Origin: Ectobius pallidus
Taxonomy: Eukaryota; Arthropoda; Insecta; Blattodea; Ectobiidae
Reading direction: 5' to 3'
Assembly: GCA_964059195.1 (NCBI GenBank)
Contig: CAXKWD010000005.1
Coordinates: 90,099,882-90,163,881, forward strand
DNA length: 64,000 nt
Positions 46,978-60,177 of this stretch are shown in pieces. The notes beneath the pieces were generated by a model. It was given only the letters and a program-made list of their open reading frames with translations, did no database searches and was not told where the DNA came from. The stretch's first letter is position 1, and the number at the start of each line of letters is the position of its first letter. A program made the translations under genes and the position numbers.

Positions 46978-48698
46978 TATACCCGATCGTATGTTTGGGT
47001 TATCTGATCGGTGGGTAGTAAGGTAATTAGCACCGAGATGGGCACCAATTTATACCCGTTCGTTGGTTAAGGTGGGTGTCGTTGATTTATGTGATTTATT
47101 AATAAGATAATGTCCAGCTAGTGCTTACTCAGTTGGTAGAGCGAGAGTTCTTTTTCTAGGGCCGTGCTCGACGAAGCTAATACAGGATATAAGATTAGGG
47201 AATGCTAGGTAGTACAATAATGTCAATTCGTTAGGTACTTGAATAATACTATTTGTAAGTTTATTTTGTTCTTAATTTTGTCACTTAGTTTGTAATTATC
47301 GTAATATGTCGGGAGGAAGAATACAGTTACTTTATATAATGTCTTTATCTATTTACTTCGTCGTCGCCAAAATCACTTTAGGTTATTTATTATTCTTACA
47401 ACATCTACACGTTTTATCGCAGGAATTTTACATTATTTATCTTATGGCGGTATATATTCTTTTCACTTCCCAATACAAAATAATATATATTATCTTTTCT
47501 TATTACGTTATATAAATTTTTATCCTCAACCGTATTACTTGAAAAGTCGGTATATACTATTTCACTGTCTAAAAGTCAATATTTCTAACTCCTGTTTCGT
47601 CTACAAAAATAACGTCCGTGTCCTCTCGATCAGTGTCTTCAAGTCCGCGTTCGTTGCTCATGTTCCTGTTAATATGTTTCTGTGTTAAAATATTCTTGCA
47701 TTTTCATTGGTTCTTTCAGTTAGCTTTGTCTCTTATGATTGGGGATTAGCAAAGTCTTCTGCTATGGTTTAAAATATTTGTCGTTAAAGTGGAATGAGAT
47801 TTGGGGAGAAACACATACGTCAACGTCAAGCCGAGTGGTGGCGTCAATGGTCTTTCCAGACAGAAGAGTACCGCCTACAATGCATTGTATGCCTCTATTT
47901 AGTTTAATAATTCATAAAGTATTTGTCACTATTGTCTGTAATAAGTGTAGTTGTATAGCTTTCTTGATTACGCGTTGAATGATGTCATTTTCTAGGTTGT
48001 CGTGTTAATAATTAATCGTATGATTAATTATTTGTAATTGCCGGTAATGTCTTTTAATTCAGATGGTCGTGTTACATATGAAATTGTCCGTGTAAATGTC
48101 CTCTGTCTTGTCATGTAATTTGTTTTATGGTCCTTGTAATAGTCTAGGCGTAATGGTAGTTTTTAGTAGTCGATAATGTTGCGGGAAGTTCAAATATTGT
48201 CCGAGGAATGTATTTTCTTGTATTTAATTCCTTATTTTATATAAGCCTATATGAACTGATCTGCTACAAATGTCCGAACGTAACAATTATTAAAATTATG
48301 AAATTATTGGTATTTGGAAAACAGCTGTAGCGGTCAGTAGCCGATGAATGGACGTCAGCTGACTGTAGGTCGCAGGCTGAAGAGGGGTGTTGCTCTCTTG
48401 TAGATTGGGGGGTGGGGGTGTAGATTTTCAGTTGAGTGGAGGGTTTATGGTGAATGTTGATGGTGAATGTTGATGTTGCTGGTAATCCACATGGTCCACG
48501 TACACTATAGCTAATTATTGCGAAGAAGTTTATTATAATGTCACACAAGATTTGTCGTGGCGTAAAGAAATTTAATTTATTGTCAATAAATTTCGTCTAT
48601 CCCCCGCGTCGTTTCAAAAAAATTTTCGATGTTTGTTGGTTTAAGTCCTATATCTTATATCGCTTCGAAAATCCTGCCACACGAGCTGGGAGCCAATT
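46978..48698. repeat. 1,721-bp tandem unit 3
   Basis: Full unit; private variant TTCTTTCAG (others TTCTGTCAG) near 47715. Confidence 0.95.
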
Positions 48699-50419
48699 TA
48701 TACCCGATCGTATGTTTGGGTTATCTGATCGGTGGGTAGTAAGGTAATTAGCACCGAGATGGGCACCAATTTATACCCGTTCGTTGGTTAAGGTGGGTGT
48801 CGTTGATTTATGTGATTTATTAATAAGATAATGTCCAGCTAGTGCTTACTCAGTTGGTAGAGCGAGAGTTCTTTTTCTAGGGCCGTGCTCGACGAAGCTA
48901 ATACAGGATATAAGATTAGGGAATGCTAGGTAGTACAATAATGTCAATTCGTTAGGTACTTGAATAATACTATTTGTAAGTTTATTTTGTTCTTAATTTT
49001 GTCACTTAGTTTGTAATTATCGTAATATGTCGGGAGGAAGAATACAGTTACTTTATATAATGTCTTTATCTATTTACTTCGTCGTCGCCAAAATCACTTT
49101 AGGTTATTTATTATTCTTACGACATCTACACGTTTTATCGCAGGAATTTTACATTATTTATCTTATGGCGGTATATATTCTTTTCACTTCCCAATACAAA
49201 ATAATATATATTATCTTTTCTTATTACGTTATATAAATTTTTATCCTCAACCGTATTACTTGAAAAGTCGGTATATACTATTTCACTGTCTAAAAGTCAA
49301 TATTTCTAACTCCTGTTTCGTCTACAAAAATAACGTCCGTGTCCTCTCGATCAGTGTCTTCAAGTCCGCGTTCGTTGCTCATGTTCCTGTTAATATGTTT
49401 CTGTGTTAAAATATTCTTGCATTTTCATTGGTTCTGTCAGTTAGCTTTGTCTCTTATGATTGGGGATTAGCAAAGTCTTCTGCTATGGTTTAAAATATTT
49501 GTCGTTAAAGTGGAATGAGATTTGGGGAGAAACACATACGTCAACGTCAAGCCGAGTGGTGGCGTCAATGGTCTTTCCAGACAGAAGAGTACCGCCTACA
49601 ATGCATTGTATGCCTCTATTTAGTTTAATAATTCATAAAGTATTTGTCACTATTGTCTGTAATAAGTGTAGTTGTATAGCTTTCTTGATTACGCGTTGAA
49701 TGATGTCATTTTCTAGGTTGTCGTGTTAATAATTAATCGTATGATTAATTATTTGTAATTGCCGGTAATGTCTTTTAATTCAGATGGTCGTGTTACATAT
49801 GAAATTGTCCGTGTAAATGTCCTCTGTCTTGTCATGTAATTTGTTTTATGGTCCTTGTAATAGTCTAGGCGTAATGGTAGTTTTTAGTAGTCGATAATGT
49901 TGCGGGAAGTTCAAATATTGTCCGAGGAATGTATTTTCTTGTATTTAATTCCTTATTTTATATAAGCCTATATGAACTGATCTGCTACAAATGTCCGAAC
50001 GTAACAATTATTAAAATTATGAAATTATTGGTATTTGGAAAACAGCTGTAGCGGTCAGTAGCCGATGAATGGACGTCAGCTGACTGTAGGTCGCAGGCTG
50101 AAGAGGGGTGTTGCTCTCTTGTAGATTGGGGGGTGGGGGTGTAGATTTTCAGTTGAGTGGAGGGTTTATGGTGAATGTTGATGGTGAATGTTGATGTTGC
50201 TGGTAATCCACATGGTCCACGTACACTATAGCTAATTATTGCGAAGAAGTTTATTATAATGTCACACAAGATTTGTCGTGGCGTAAAGAAATTTAATTTA
50301 TTGTCAATAAATTTCGTCTATCCCCCGCGTCGTTTCAAAAAAATTTTCGATGTTTGTTGGTTTAAGTCCTATATCTTATATCGCTTCGAAAATCCTGCCA
50401 CACGAGCTGGGAGCCAATT
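48699..50419. repeat. 1,721-bp tandem unit 4
   Basis: Full unit; CTTACGACATC variant near 49120, shared only with unit 6. Confidence 0.95.
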
Positions 50420-52139
50420 TATACCCGATCGTATGTTTGGGTTATCTGATCGGTGGGTAGTAAGGTAATTAGCACCGAGATGGGCACCAATTTATACCCG
50501 TTCGTTGGTTAAGGTGGGTGTCGTTGATTTATGTGATTTATTAATAAGATAATGTCCAGCTAGTGCTTACTCAGTTGGTAGAGCGAGAGTTCTTTTTCTA
50601 GGGCCGTGCTCGACGAAGCTAATACAGGATATAAGATTAGGGAATGCTAGGTAGTACAATAATGTCAATTCGTTAGGTACTTGAATAATACTATTTGTAA
50701 GTTTATTTTGTTCTTAATTTTGTGACTTAGTTTGTAATTATCGTAATATGTCGGGAGGAAGAATACAGTTACTTTATATAATGTCTTTATCTATTTACTT
50801 CGTCGTCGCCAAAATCACTTTAGGTTATTTATTATTCTTACAACATCTACACGTTTTATCGCAGGAATTTTACATTATTTATCTTATGGCGGTATATATT
50901 CTTTTCACTTCCCAATACAAAATAATATATATTATCTTTTCTTATTACGTTATATAAATTTTTATCCTCAACCGTATTACTTGAAAAGTCGGTATATACT
51001 ATTTCACTGTCTAAAAGTCAATATTTCTAACTCCTGTTTCGTCTACAAAAATAACGTCCGTGTCCTCTCGATCAGTGTCTTCAAGTCCGCGTTCGTTGCT
51101 CATGTTCCTGTTAATATGTTTCTGTGTTAAAATATTCTTGCATTTTCATTGGTTCTGTCAGTTAGCTTTGTCTCTTATGATTGGGGATTAGCAAAGTCTT
51201 CTGCTATGGTTTAAAATATTTGTCGTTAAAGTGGAATGAGATTTGGGGAGAAACACATACGTCAACGTCAAGCCGAGTGGTGGCGTCAATGGTCTTTCCA
51301 GACAGAAGAGTACCGCCTACAATGCATTGTATGCCTCTATTTAGTTTAATAATTCATAAAGTATTTGTCACTATTGTCTGTAATAAGTGTAGTTGTATAG
51401 CTTTCTTGATTACGCGTTGAATGATGTCATTTTCTAGGTTGTCGTGTTAATAATTAATCGTATGATTAATTATTTGTAATTGCCGGTAATGTCTTTTAAT
51501 TCAGATGGTCGTGTTACATATGAAATTGTCCGTGTAAATGTCCTCTGTCTTGTCATGTAATTTGTTTTATGGTCCTTGTAATAGTCTAGGCGTAATGGTA
51601 GTTTTTAGTAGTCGATAATGTTGCGGGAAGTTCAAATATTGTCCGAGGAATGTATTTTCTTGTATTTAATTCCTTATTTTATATAAGCCTATATGAACTG
51701 ATCTGCTACAAATGTCCGAACGTAACAATTATTAAAATTATGAAATTATTGGTATTTGGAAAACAGCTGTAGCGGTCAGTAGCCGATGAATGGACGTCAG
51801 CTGACTGTAGGTCGCAGGCTGGAGAGGGGTGTTGCTCTCTTGTAGATTGGGGGTGGGGGTGTAGATTTTCAGTTGAGTGGAGGGTTTATGGTGAATGTTG
51901 ATGGTGAATGTTGATGTTGCTGGTAATCCACATGGTCCACGTACACTATAGCTAATTATTGCGAAGAAGTTTATTATAATGTCACACAAGATTTGTCGTG
52001 GCGTAAAGAAATTTAATTTATTGTCAATAAATTTCGTCTATCCCCCGCGTCGTTTCAAAAAAATTTTCGATGTTTGTTGGTTTAAGTCCTATATCTTATA
52101 TCGCTTCGAAAATCCTGCCACACGAGCTGGGAGCCAATT
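50420..52139. repeat. 1,720-bp tandem unit 5
   Basis: Full unit with private variants TGTGACTTAG (near 50723) and GCTGGAGAGG (near 51821), plus a one-base deletion in the G-run near 51846. The deletion shifts the minus-strand frame found in the other units. Confidence 0.95.
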
Positions 52140-54283
52140 TATACCCGATCGTATGTTTGGGTTATCTGATCGGTGGGTAGTAAGGTAATTAGCACCGAGA
52201 TGGGCACCAATTTATACCCGTTCGTTGGTTAAGGTGGGTGTCGTTGATTTATGTGATTTATTAATAAGATAATGTCCAGCTAGTGCTTACTCAGTTGGTA
52301 GAGCGAGAGTTCTTTTTCTAGGGCCGTGCTCGACGAAGCTAATACAGGATATAAGATTAGGGAATGCTAGGTAGTACAATAATGTCAATTCGTTAGGTAC
52401 TTGAATAATACTATTTGTAAGTTTATTTTGTTCTTAATTTTGTCACTTAGTTTGTAATTATCGTAATATGTCGGGAGGAAGAATACAGTTACTTTATATA
52501 ATGTCTTTATCTATTTACTTCGTCGTCGCCAAAATCACTTTAGGTTATTTATTATTCTTACGACATCTACACGTTTTATCGCAGGAATTTTACATTATTT
52601 ATCTTATGGCGGTATATATTCTTTTCACTTCCCAATACAAAATAATATATATTATCTTTTCTTATTACGTTATATAAATTTTTATCCTCAACCGTATTAC
52701 TTGAAAAGTCGGTATATACTATTTCACTGTCTAAAAGTCAATATTTCTAACTCCTGTTTCGTCTACAAAAATAACGTCCGTGTCCTCTCGATCAGTGTCT
52801 TCAAGTCCGCGTTCGTTGCTCATGTTCCTGTTAATATGTTTCTGTGTTAAAATATTCTTGCATTTTCATTGGTTCTGTCAGTTAGCTTTGTCTCTTATGA
52901 TTGGGGATTAGCAAAGTCTTCTGCTATGGTTTAAAATATTTGTCGTTAAAGTGGAATGAGATTTGGGGAGAAACACATACGTCAACGTCAAGCCGAGTGG
53001 TGGCGTCAATGGTCTTTCCAGACAGAAGAGTACCGCCTACAATGCATTGTATGCCTCTATTTATTTTAATCTCTTCTCTATCTATATAAAAGGCTTTGTC
53101 CTGACTGACTGACTGAATGAATGATTGATTGACTGACTGACTGAATGAATGACAGGAATCAAGGTACAGCCTAAACTATAACAGGTAGAGACTTGGAATT
53201 TTGACAGTACCTTCGCTTCATAATGTAGGTGCTCACTAAGAAAGGATTTTGAAAAATTCTGATTCTAAATGCCAAAAATTTAATGTTTTTGAAAATACTT
53301 AATCCATTTTTACATAGAATTATCAAAACAAATTCACAGAATATATTGTTGCACAAATGGTATCAGGTGGGCTTGGAAGAAACAATTGAAATGCACTTTT
53401 GACAAATAAGAGAAGTTATCAAAATAGTTCATGTTATAAATAAATATTACAGAGTGAAATCCACTAAAATAATGGAATCACATAACTTTCTCTACCCTGG
53501 ACATAGAGAAAACAAAACGAGGTATGGTAATGTGTATATTATTATATTATATCGCAGGTTTTTGGAGAGAAAAGTATGAAAGTGATAATGCTTTATGGTA
53601 ACATAAGAGTGGGAAATTTCCCGCCTCGATATTACAATTTTATGTTACAGGAATTTCTGTTTCTTCTTATTTAAACCTCTACCAGGCTTGCTGTGCACTG
53701 TACAAGCGATGGGATGCAAAATTCTAGATCCTCTATGAGCCATAAAAAACTATATCAAGCGTTTTCTGAGGGAATAGTTTGAGTGTAATAAGTCGTTCTT
53801 CCTATTTCAAATTATAAATGCCTATATAAGGACTTAGAATTTAAAATTTAAAATCCTTCATAAGCTAATTTCCAATTACAAAATACAAAACCCGGGCGAC
53901 GCCGGGTCTTTTAAGCTAGTAATTCATAAAGTATATGTCACTATTGTCTGTAATAAGTGTAGTTGTATAGCTTTCTTGATTACGCGTTGAATGATGTCAT
54001 TTTCTAGGTTGTCGTGTTAATAATTAATCGTATGATTAATTATTTGTAATTGCCGGTAATGTCTTTTAATTCAGATGGTCGTGTTACATATCAAATTGTC
54101 CGTGTAAATGTCCTCTGTCTTGTCATGTAATTTGTTTTATGGTCCTTGTAATAGTCTAGGCGTAATGGTAGTTTTTAGTAGTCGATAATGTTGCGGGAAG
54201 TTCAAATATTGTCCGAGGAATGTATTTTCTTGTATTTAATTCCTTATTTTATATAAGCCTATATGAACTGATCTGCTACAAAT
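52140..54283. repeat. Tandem unit 6, truncated and split by a Helitron
   Basis: 1,294 bp of unit sequence plus an 850-bp Helitron (53070-53919). Similarity stops at GCTACAAAT (54283), where unit 1 continues with GTCCG. The part after the insertion has extra differences (GTATATGTC, ATATCAAAT), as expected at an array edge with less homogenisation. Confidence 0.95.
53070..53919 (+). mobile_element. Helitron-like element with verified empty site
   Basis: Starts TCTCTTCTCTATC. It ends with stem ACCCGG, loop GCGACG, stem CCGGGT, eight bases and CTAG. The five uninterrupted units show the empty site TTTAA|TAATTCAT, so insertion was exactly between A and T without duplication, the diagnostic Helitron pattern. 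It carries a (GACT/GAAT)n stretch near its 5' end (53101-53150) and no RepHel gene. Confidence 0.9.
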
Positions 54284-55165
54284 CTTGGGGAAATTTGTGC
54301 CAAACAAAGTAACGAAAGCGATGGCATGCATCGTTTGCATTAAAGTAGCTATTTTTAGTGTTATGTTTGTTATCTATACCATGACTTTTGAGATGTGGGG
54401 CCAGACACTAGTGTGCAATCAGGAAAACAAGTGAATGCTACGGTAACTATGTTGCCAATGTTACTGATTCAACATTAGCACATGCTCAAGAGCTTGTTGT
54501 ATCCCTTTTCTCTTGGCTTCAAATTACATTTATTTGCACTAATGCTGCTGCACATGACGTTTTATCTCTGGTTATTCTGCAGTTGTTTTTCATATGTTAA
54601 AATATATGTGCCCTTGTGAATATGATTCTGCTTATATACATGTCAGATGATCAGCAATAACCCACAGTAGTTCAGAGGTTGGTCGCAAACCTGTCAGGCC
54701 CCAGGTCTCGAAAATACAGTTATAACTACTTTTCATTTTAAATTTAACATCCTCTGGTGAAAGGTGCAAGAAACCCTGTAAGTGTATCATAAATTAAATT
54801 GCAACTTATGGGTAGAATTGATGTGTACAAACTTACTCCAGCTCAGAGGACTAAGGAGTATAACCTTATGGATACTCAATGATTCCACTTTCATTCTAAA
54901 TATGTGGGTAAGTTTGGCAATGTTCCATCAAGTCAAAAGCGATATTGTAAGCATCTGTAAAGATTAATATAGCAAAGGAAAGCTGTTTTGAAAAATTTTG
55001 CACTTATCGCTGTTACCAAAAAATACAGTCCCTACTAACCAGTTGTACATAACAATGGTCAAGGTCACGTTTAACAATCTCTTTGACCAGTGAGGTCCGG
55101 TGGTAAAAATGTGTGGTGTTGCTCAACATATTTAAAATTATGTTGATGATGGAAATGTTTGTGGT
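54284..55165. other. No gene recognised
   Basis: AT-rich spacer. A weak tRNA-like patch (AGTAGTTCAGAGG, 54667-54679) lacks a good B box. Confidence 0.45.
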
Positions 55166-55210
55166 GGCTATAATATTAATAATAATAATAATTATTATTA
55201 TTATTATTGT
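55166..55210. repeat. (AAT)n/(ATT)n microsatellite
   Basis: Imperfect run abutting the SINE head. A similar run starts at 55606 on the other side, so the SINE inserted into, or duplicated, ATT-rich target DNA. Confidence 0.8.
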
Positions 55211-55211
55211 C

Positions 55212-55612
55212 GGCCGCGGTGGTCTAGAGGTAGCGTGCCCGCCTCTAGATCCGCAGGGCGCGGGATCAAACCCGGCCGCGGTCGATGGATTTTTCAAGAT
55301 GTAAAAATCCTGGGCACGGAGTCCTCCGGGAGGGACTATAAGCTGGGGGTCCCGTGTCGTAGATTTACGGCACGTAAAAGAACTCCAAGCCTAAATTAGA
55401 GCCTCTGGACAAAATTTCTCTCGGCCCTTTCACGTCCAAGAAATACTTAGTTTCCAGAGGGGGGTTGCGAGGCGATGGGCTTACCACCTGTCCCTCTACC
55501 CTCTCTCGGAAAATAAGCATATCAAAGTTAGTATAGGTAATGAAACCTCCATTGGAGGCCCCTTCGCCCCACCTGGGGATCATAGGGTAACAGATACAGA
55601 TACAGATTATTA
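55212..55612 (+). mobile_element. tRNA-derived SINE with AGATAC tail
   Basis: tRNA-like head (55212-55284) with acceptor GCCGCGG opposite CCGCGGT, A box TGGTCTAGAGG and B-box-like GGGATCAAACCC. A GC-richer body follows, then a terminal (AGATAC)n tail at 55593-55610. Pol III boxes are intact. Reading frames across it are incidental. Confidence 0.85.
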
Positions 55613-55734
55613 TTATAAATAATAATAATAAAATAACAATAACAATAATAATAATCATCAGAGTAATAATAAAAATAATATCACAATATCTTACTCTACA
55701 GAGGCAACAACAGACGGGGCACACAGTTACTATG

Positions 55735-55905
55735 TGATATGAATAAGTTTCACAAAACAAACAATTCACTTGAGAGTTTGAAGTAAACATCTCTCAATTT
55801 CGTGGATTTCATAATCACAAAAGACAGGACACAAAACCACAAATTCAAAATATACAAAAACCTATGACAGACACATTAATACAAAACATTTCCAGTCACC
55901 CAACA
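55735..55905 (+). pseudogene. Penelope-like element RT remnant
   Basis: Conceptual translation gives INKFHK, then a frame break, NFVDFIITKD..HKFKIYK, another frame break, then TDTLIQNISSHP. This order matches the region after the RT catalytic core in Penelope-like elements (FLDL-type motif, then KIYRKPT..TD..H..S.HP). It is short and frameshifted, so only a relic. The endonuclease part of such an element lies downstream at 59309-60556 on the same strand. Confidence 0.55.
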
Positions 55906-57311
55906 TTAAGGTGACCATTTATCCCAATTTGGTTGGGTTATTCCATTTTTTTTAACAGTTTTCCCAGAACTATGTAAAGACATAAAATGTCCTTTTTTAT
56001 TTAAAATGTAGGCTTGCTGATTTTGTCCCGATTTATGAAAATGCCCTACATTATGAAGACTATTCTATTCATATGCCACATACTTGATATTGTCCAATAA
56101 CGTATATCAATTCCTCGGATATAGACTAATCTTGATCTTTATCTTATGATATGCTTCCTAGGGACGCAAACATGCAATTTCATCTGATAAAACATGAGCT
56201 CATTATTGGACACGTAAGGCATCAACGTGGCATGATTAATACACCCACATGCTGCCAGTGAAAAGAATGAAAACACATTATTTTATAAAACATAACTTGT
56301 TAATAATGTGTATTGATTATACAATATAACTTGTTAAAAAGGTGTATTGATTAAAAACACAATTTTTTTTCGGTGCAAGCAATTTCATGTGCTTTTATAG
56401 CATACTGATGCTGATGCACCTAATCTTGTGGTAATGCACTATTTGGTAGCATTGGGAATTCAAAATGATGCATGGACTGTTCATCCATTGAGTATCTCAC
56501 AGTGGGGAGAATATTGACAACAAAGTAAGAGAATAATTATTATTTACAAAATCCGTTACATTTTATTCATGGAATAGTCTTAATAAATCCTACTTGAGAT
56601 TACAAGTTTCATCAGATAACTATATCGATATCTCGTATTCTCTTGTGGGATTACCCATGATAAAACTGTAGCTTTTCACTTAAATAAAATGCTGTGATTA
56701 TATGATTGCACTGTAAGATTTAATTCCTAGGAGAAGAAAGTGGATGTAAATAATCAGGATACAACCCCAAATCCTTAGCTCCAGGCTTCAACTAGTTGTT
56801 ATTGCGATGAACAAAGTATTACTGAAGAAACTAGATTAGGCTAGATTAGATAAATATGCAGCAAGAAAATAATGTGCTTCCAAGCACTAGTGATTCTGGT
56901 CTGCTTTTAAACAAAAACATTTGAACAATGGTTATAATTGATGGCATTAATCCATGTGGCTACAGTGTGGCTCTATGAAAACTGATTCTTAACTCTTCGG
57001 GGCCTTGTTTTTTAATAGAAGTCTATACCAGCTGTTGTGGGTAAAATGAAGGTGCCATATTACAAGTCACTGAAAGCAGTTAAATATAGTAAGAAAATAT
57101 AAGTAAAATAAGGGATACCTAAGATGGTAAGGGATATAAGGATCTATGATATCATTACATGTCCCAATTTTTATTCATAAAAAAACTGCAGAAACATTCT
57201 GTGTTCCGACCCATGTTCCACAGACTTGAGAACACGCCATTAAAGATTTCACAGAATAACTCAGTATTATAAAATACCAAGTTAAAACCAATGGCTACAA
57301 TCACACACTCA
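55906..57311. other. No gene recognised
   Basis: AT-rich DNA between the two Penelope-like pieces. Probably one or more old insertions, but no ends were identified. Confidence 0.4.
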
Positions 57312-59308
57312 TTCTTTAATCTTTAATCTTTATTGTTCATAGAGGTTCTACATAGTAGAGTTCCTATTGGACATTGTCATAAATTTCCAAACAAAATGCT
57401 ACGCTTTAGGGAAGTTACAAATAGTTGTTTAGAGAGATTAAGTTCAAGTCGATCCCTTGTTCTAACAAGAAGAAATGTATGTCAAGTTTATCTATAAAAA
57501 ACTATTAACAGGGTTAAAAATAAAATAAATAAATATTATTATTCAAGTATGAAGTTATTTGGATTAAATTCATTCAATGAATAATATGCATTAGTTACTA
57601 GTACATGTCGTATAGTTCTACAGAATTTGTTTTCGGACAAATTCTTCACCTCATGTGGAAGCTTATTGAATATTTTGATTCCCATAGCAATGGGACTCAT
57701 TGCTGTTATTTGAAGATTGTGTCTAGTTATTGCTATATTATTTGCTGTTCTTGTCTCATGGTCATGAATATCTTTATTTTTGTTGATATTTGGTTCATTT
57801 GTTTTTATCAGTTTAAGTACCGGTAACTCATATAAGTACATACCAGTCATAGTGAGGATATTATTGTTTTTAAAGATATTTCTGCATGAATGCCTTCTAC
57901 TTAATTTAAATATAATTCGAAGGGCTCTTTTTTGTAATTTGAATATGTTTTCGCTTTCGCTTGAATTCCCCCCAAAAATTATTCCATAATTTAGATGCGA
58001 GTAGAAAATTCCATAGTATATATTAATTAATGATTTAATTGATACTAGGTCTCTAATATTTCTTAACAGGTAGATGGTAGAGCTTAGTTTTTTACTTAAA
58101 TGTATGCAATGATCTTTCCAGTTTAGATGAGTGTCAATATGGATACCGAGGAATTTGACTGAGCTTTCTAGCGTAATTTCTTTCGTACCTAGATTTAAAG
58201 TGGTTAGATGTTGGGTATTACTATAGTGGGTGTTGAAATATATATTCTTTGTTTTACTCTCATTCATTGTTAAATTGTTAGATTGAAACCAGTGGTTCAT
58301 GCTTTTTTCTATTTCTAAATAGTTTTTTAGTTCAGTCACATTTTGTCCTGTTACAATTACGTTACTATCATCAGCATATATGACAAATTTCCCTTTATTT
58401 GTACATGTTGGGAGGTCATTTATATATACCAAAAAAAGAAGGGGGCCCAGGATGGATCCCTGGGGTACCCCATACTGCACTACTTTGCTTTCAGAAATGT
58501 ATACTTGAGATTTACCGTATTCGTCTGTGTAAGTTATTTGTACTTGTTGGGTTCTTACTGTTAGGTATGATTTCAAGAGGTCTAGGCAAATTCTCTTACT
58601 CCATAGTTATCAAGTTTACTTAAAAGAAGTGAATGACTGACTGTATCAAAGGCTTTAGTTAGATCGCAGCAGATACCCAATACTTTTTTTTTACTGTCTA
58701 ATGCAGTTAAAACGGTGTTTGTGAAGTCGTTTACGGCTGTTACTGTTGACCTATTTTGTCTCAACCCATGTTGATTGGGGCGCAGGATGTTGTACTTGTT
58801 AAAGAAATTGATTAACCTGTTATATATTAATTTCTCAAGGATTTTAGAAAAGGTGGGTAGCAGTGAGATTGGTCTATAATTATCCACTTGCATGACATCT
58901 CCCTTTTTATAAATAGGTTTGACCCTGGCAATTTTGAGTTTTTGAGGAAATATGCCCTGTATGAAGACTTCATTAAACAGATGACATAAGATTTTGGTAA
59001 GTCCTTTGTATACATTTTTGATAACAGTAGGGGGAATTTCATCATACCCGCTTGACTTTTTAGCTGGCATACTTTTTATTACTTTTACTAGTTCATCGTC
59101 ATTGATTGGTGTTAGAAAGATTGATTTGGTATTTGTGGTGGGGTTAATCATTTGGTTATTGTTATTTACAAGCATACTTCCTATGCTTATAAAATAGCTA
59201 TTGAAATAGTTATCCACGTCAATCGGGTTATTAACTATATTGTTATTTATTATCAGTTCTAAATTTTTTAGGGGGGTTTGAATTATATTAGTGTTTTCTT
59301 TGACAGCC
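57312..59308 (-). mobile_element. 5'-truncated LINE (CR1/Jockey group)
   Basis: Minus-strand retrotransposon. Its 3' end carries an (ATTAAAG)n-type tail (57312-57335 on the plus strand), then a UTR and an ORF2 fragment that begins inside the RT domain. The 5' truncation point is near 59308, where reading-frame similarity gives way to Penelope-like sequence. No endonuclease domain is present. Confidence 0.8.
57539..59308 (-). pseudogene. LINE reverse transcriptase ORF2 fragment
   Basis: Two frames make one RT: 59308-58582 and 58576-57539, broken by a frame change or stop near 58580. The first holds the fingers/palm region (KSSGYDEIPP, NYRPISLLPTFSKILEK, QHGLRQNRST, then the acidic motif TKAFDTVSH near 58645). 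The second holds YGVPQGSILGPLLFLVYIND, the catalytic YADD (about 58367-58385) and thumb (LGI.ID..L.W..H). Its C-terminal tail ends in FNKLPHEVKNL..AYYSLNEF, typical of CR1/Jockey-type elements. Catalytic residues are kept and only one break was seen, so the copy is not very old. Confidence 0.85.
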
Positions 59309-59439
59309 TACTGCACAAGTTCAAAACAAAAATCAATCCATTCAGAAAATAAGGATTCAGAATTTAGAACAAAGAACAAAACACTACAGAATACCACCCC
59401 AAAACATACAACATAGAGATAAATACAGTAAACCACAAG

Positions 59440-59524
59440 CATGGGCGTCCGCAGAAATTTTGGCAAGGGGGGGCCAATGAACAAATTACTGCCGCCACCA
59501 CCATCACTATGCTACTACAACCAC

Positions 59525-59586
<62 letters not shown>

Positions 59587-59718
59587 CATTATTGCTATTA
59601 TTTCTAATACTATTGATAGTATTATTACTTTTCAAATTATTGCTATTATTATTATTATTCACATTATTGCTATTATTTCTATTACTAATCATAGTATTAT
59701 TACTATTCAAATTATTGC

Positions 59719-59778
<60 letters not shown>

Positions 59779-60177
59779 ATCAACATCCTTCATTTACTGT
59801 AGCTGGACTATGGCCATGGATACAAAGAAAACATCTGACGTACACACTCACATGACTTTTCTTACTCCTTACAATTTCTACTATTCGTATAAAATATAAA
59901 ATGCCTTATCTTCATTATAATAAAATCTTTGAGTATAAAATGGTTTAGGTTTCAGGTTTAGGGGAAGTAATTATTCCTACAAGCTCATATCTAGTCAGCT
60001 GTTACAACTCGTTTTCATCCAAACAACGAGAACATGGATACAACATCATTTGGAGACTTAAACCTCACTTCAGATTAGTCGTTTATAGTCATTTAATTTA
60101 GAGGTCTATGTCTAAACAAAATTTTCAGGGAGGGGCAACGGCCCTACCCTGCCCCCCCCCCCTTCCGGACGGCCCTG
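59440..60177. mobile_element. 738-bp hAT MITE nested in the Penelope-like element
   Basis: Exact 8-bp duplication ACCACAAG (59432-59439 and 60178-60185). Left end CATGGGCGTCCG and right end (reverse complement) CAGGGCCGTCCG are inverted repeats. G-run and C-run subterminal blocks occur at 59465-59473 and 60151-60162. The interior is dominated by an ATT microsatellite. No coding capacity. Confidence 0.85.
59524..59776. repeat. (ATT)n compound microsatellite
   Basis: Two pure ATT tracts (about 59524-59585 and 59717-59776) flank variant copies with CACATT and TTTCAAATT interruptions. It produces meaningless poly-Ile, poly-Leu and poly-Asn frames. Confidence 0.9.

Noticed and set aside
45257..52139. 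The array as an rDNA or histone repeat
   Set aside because: No rRNA-like conserved cores and no histone reading frames. The unit is AT-rich with only short open frames.
54667..54720. A SINE head near 54667
   Set aside because: The A-box-like match is fair, but the B box is poor and no tail or duplication is visible.
59441..59855. Long open frames of poly-Ile, poly-Leu and poly-Asn
   Set aside because: They are translations of the ATT microsatellite inside a hAT MITE and have no protein character.
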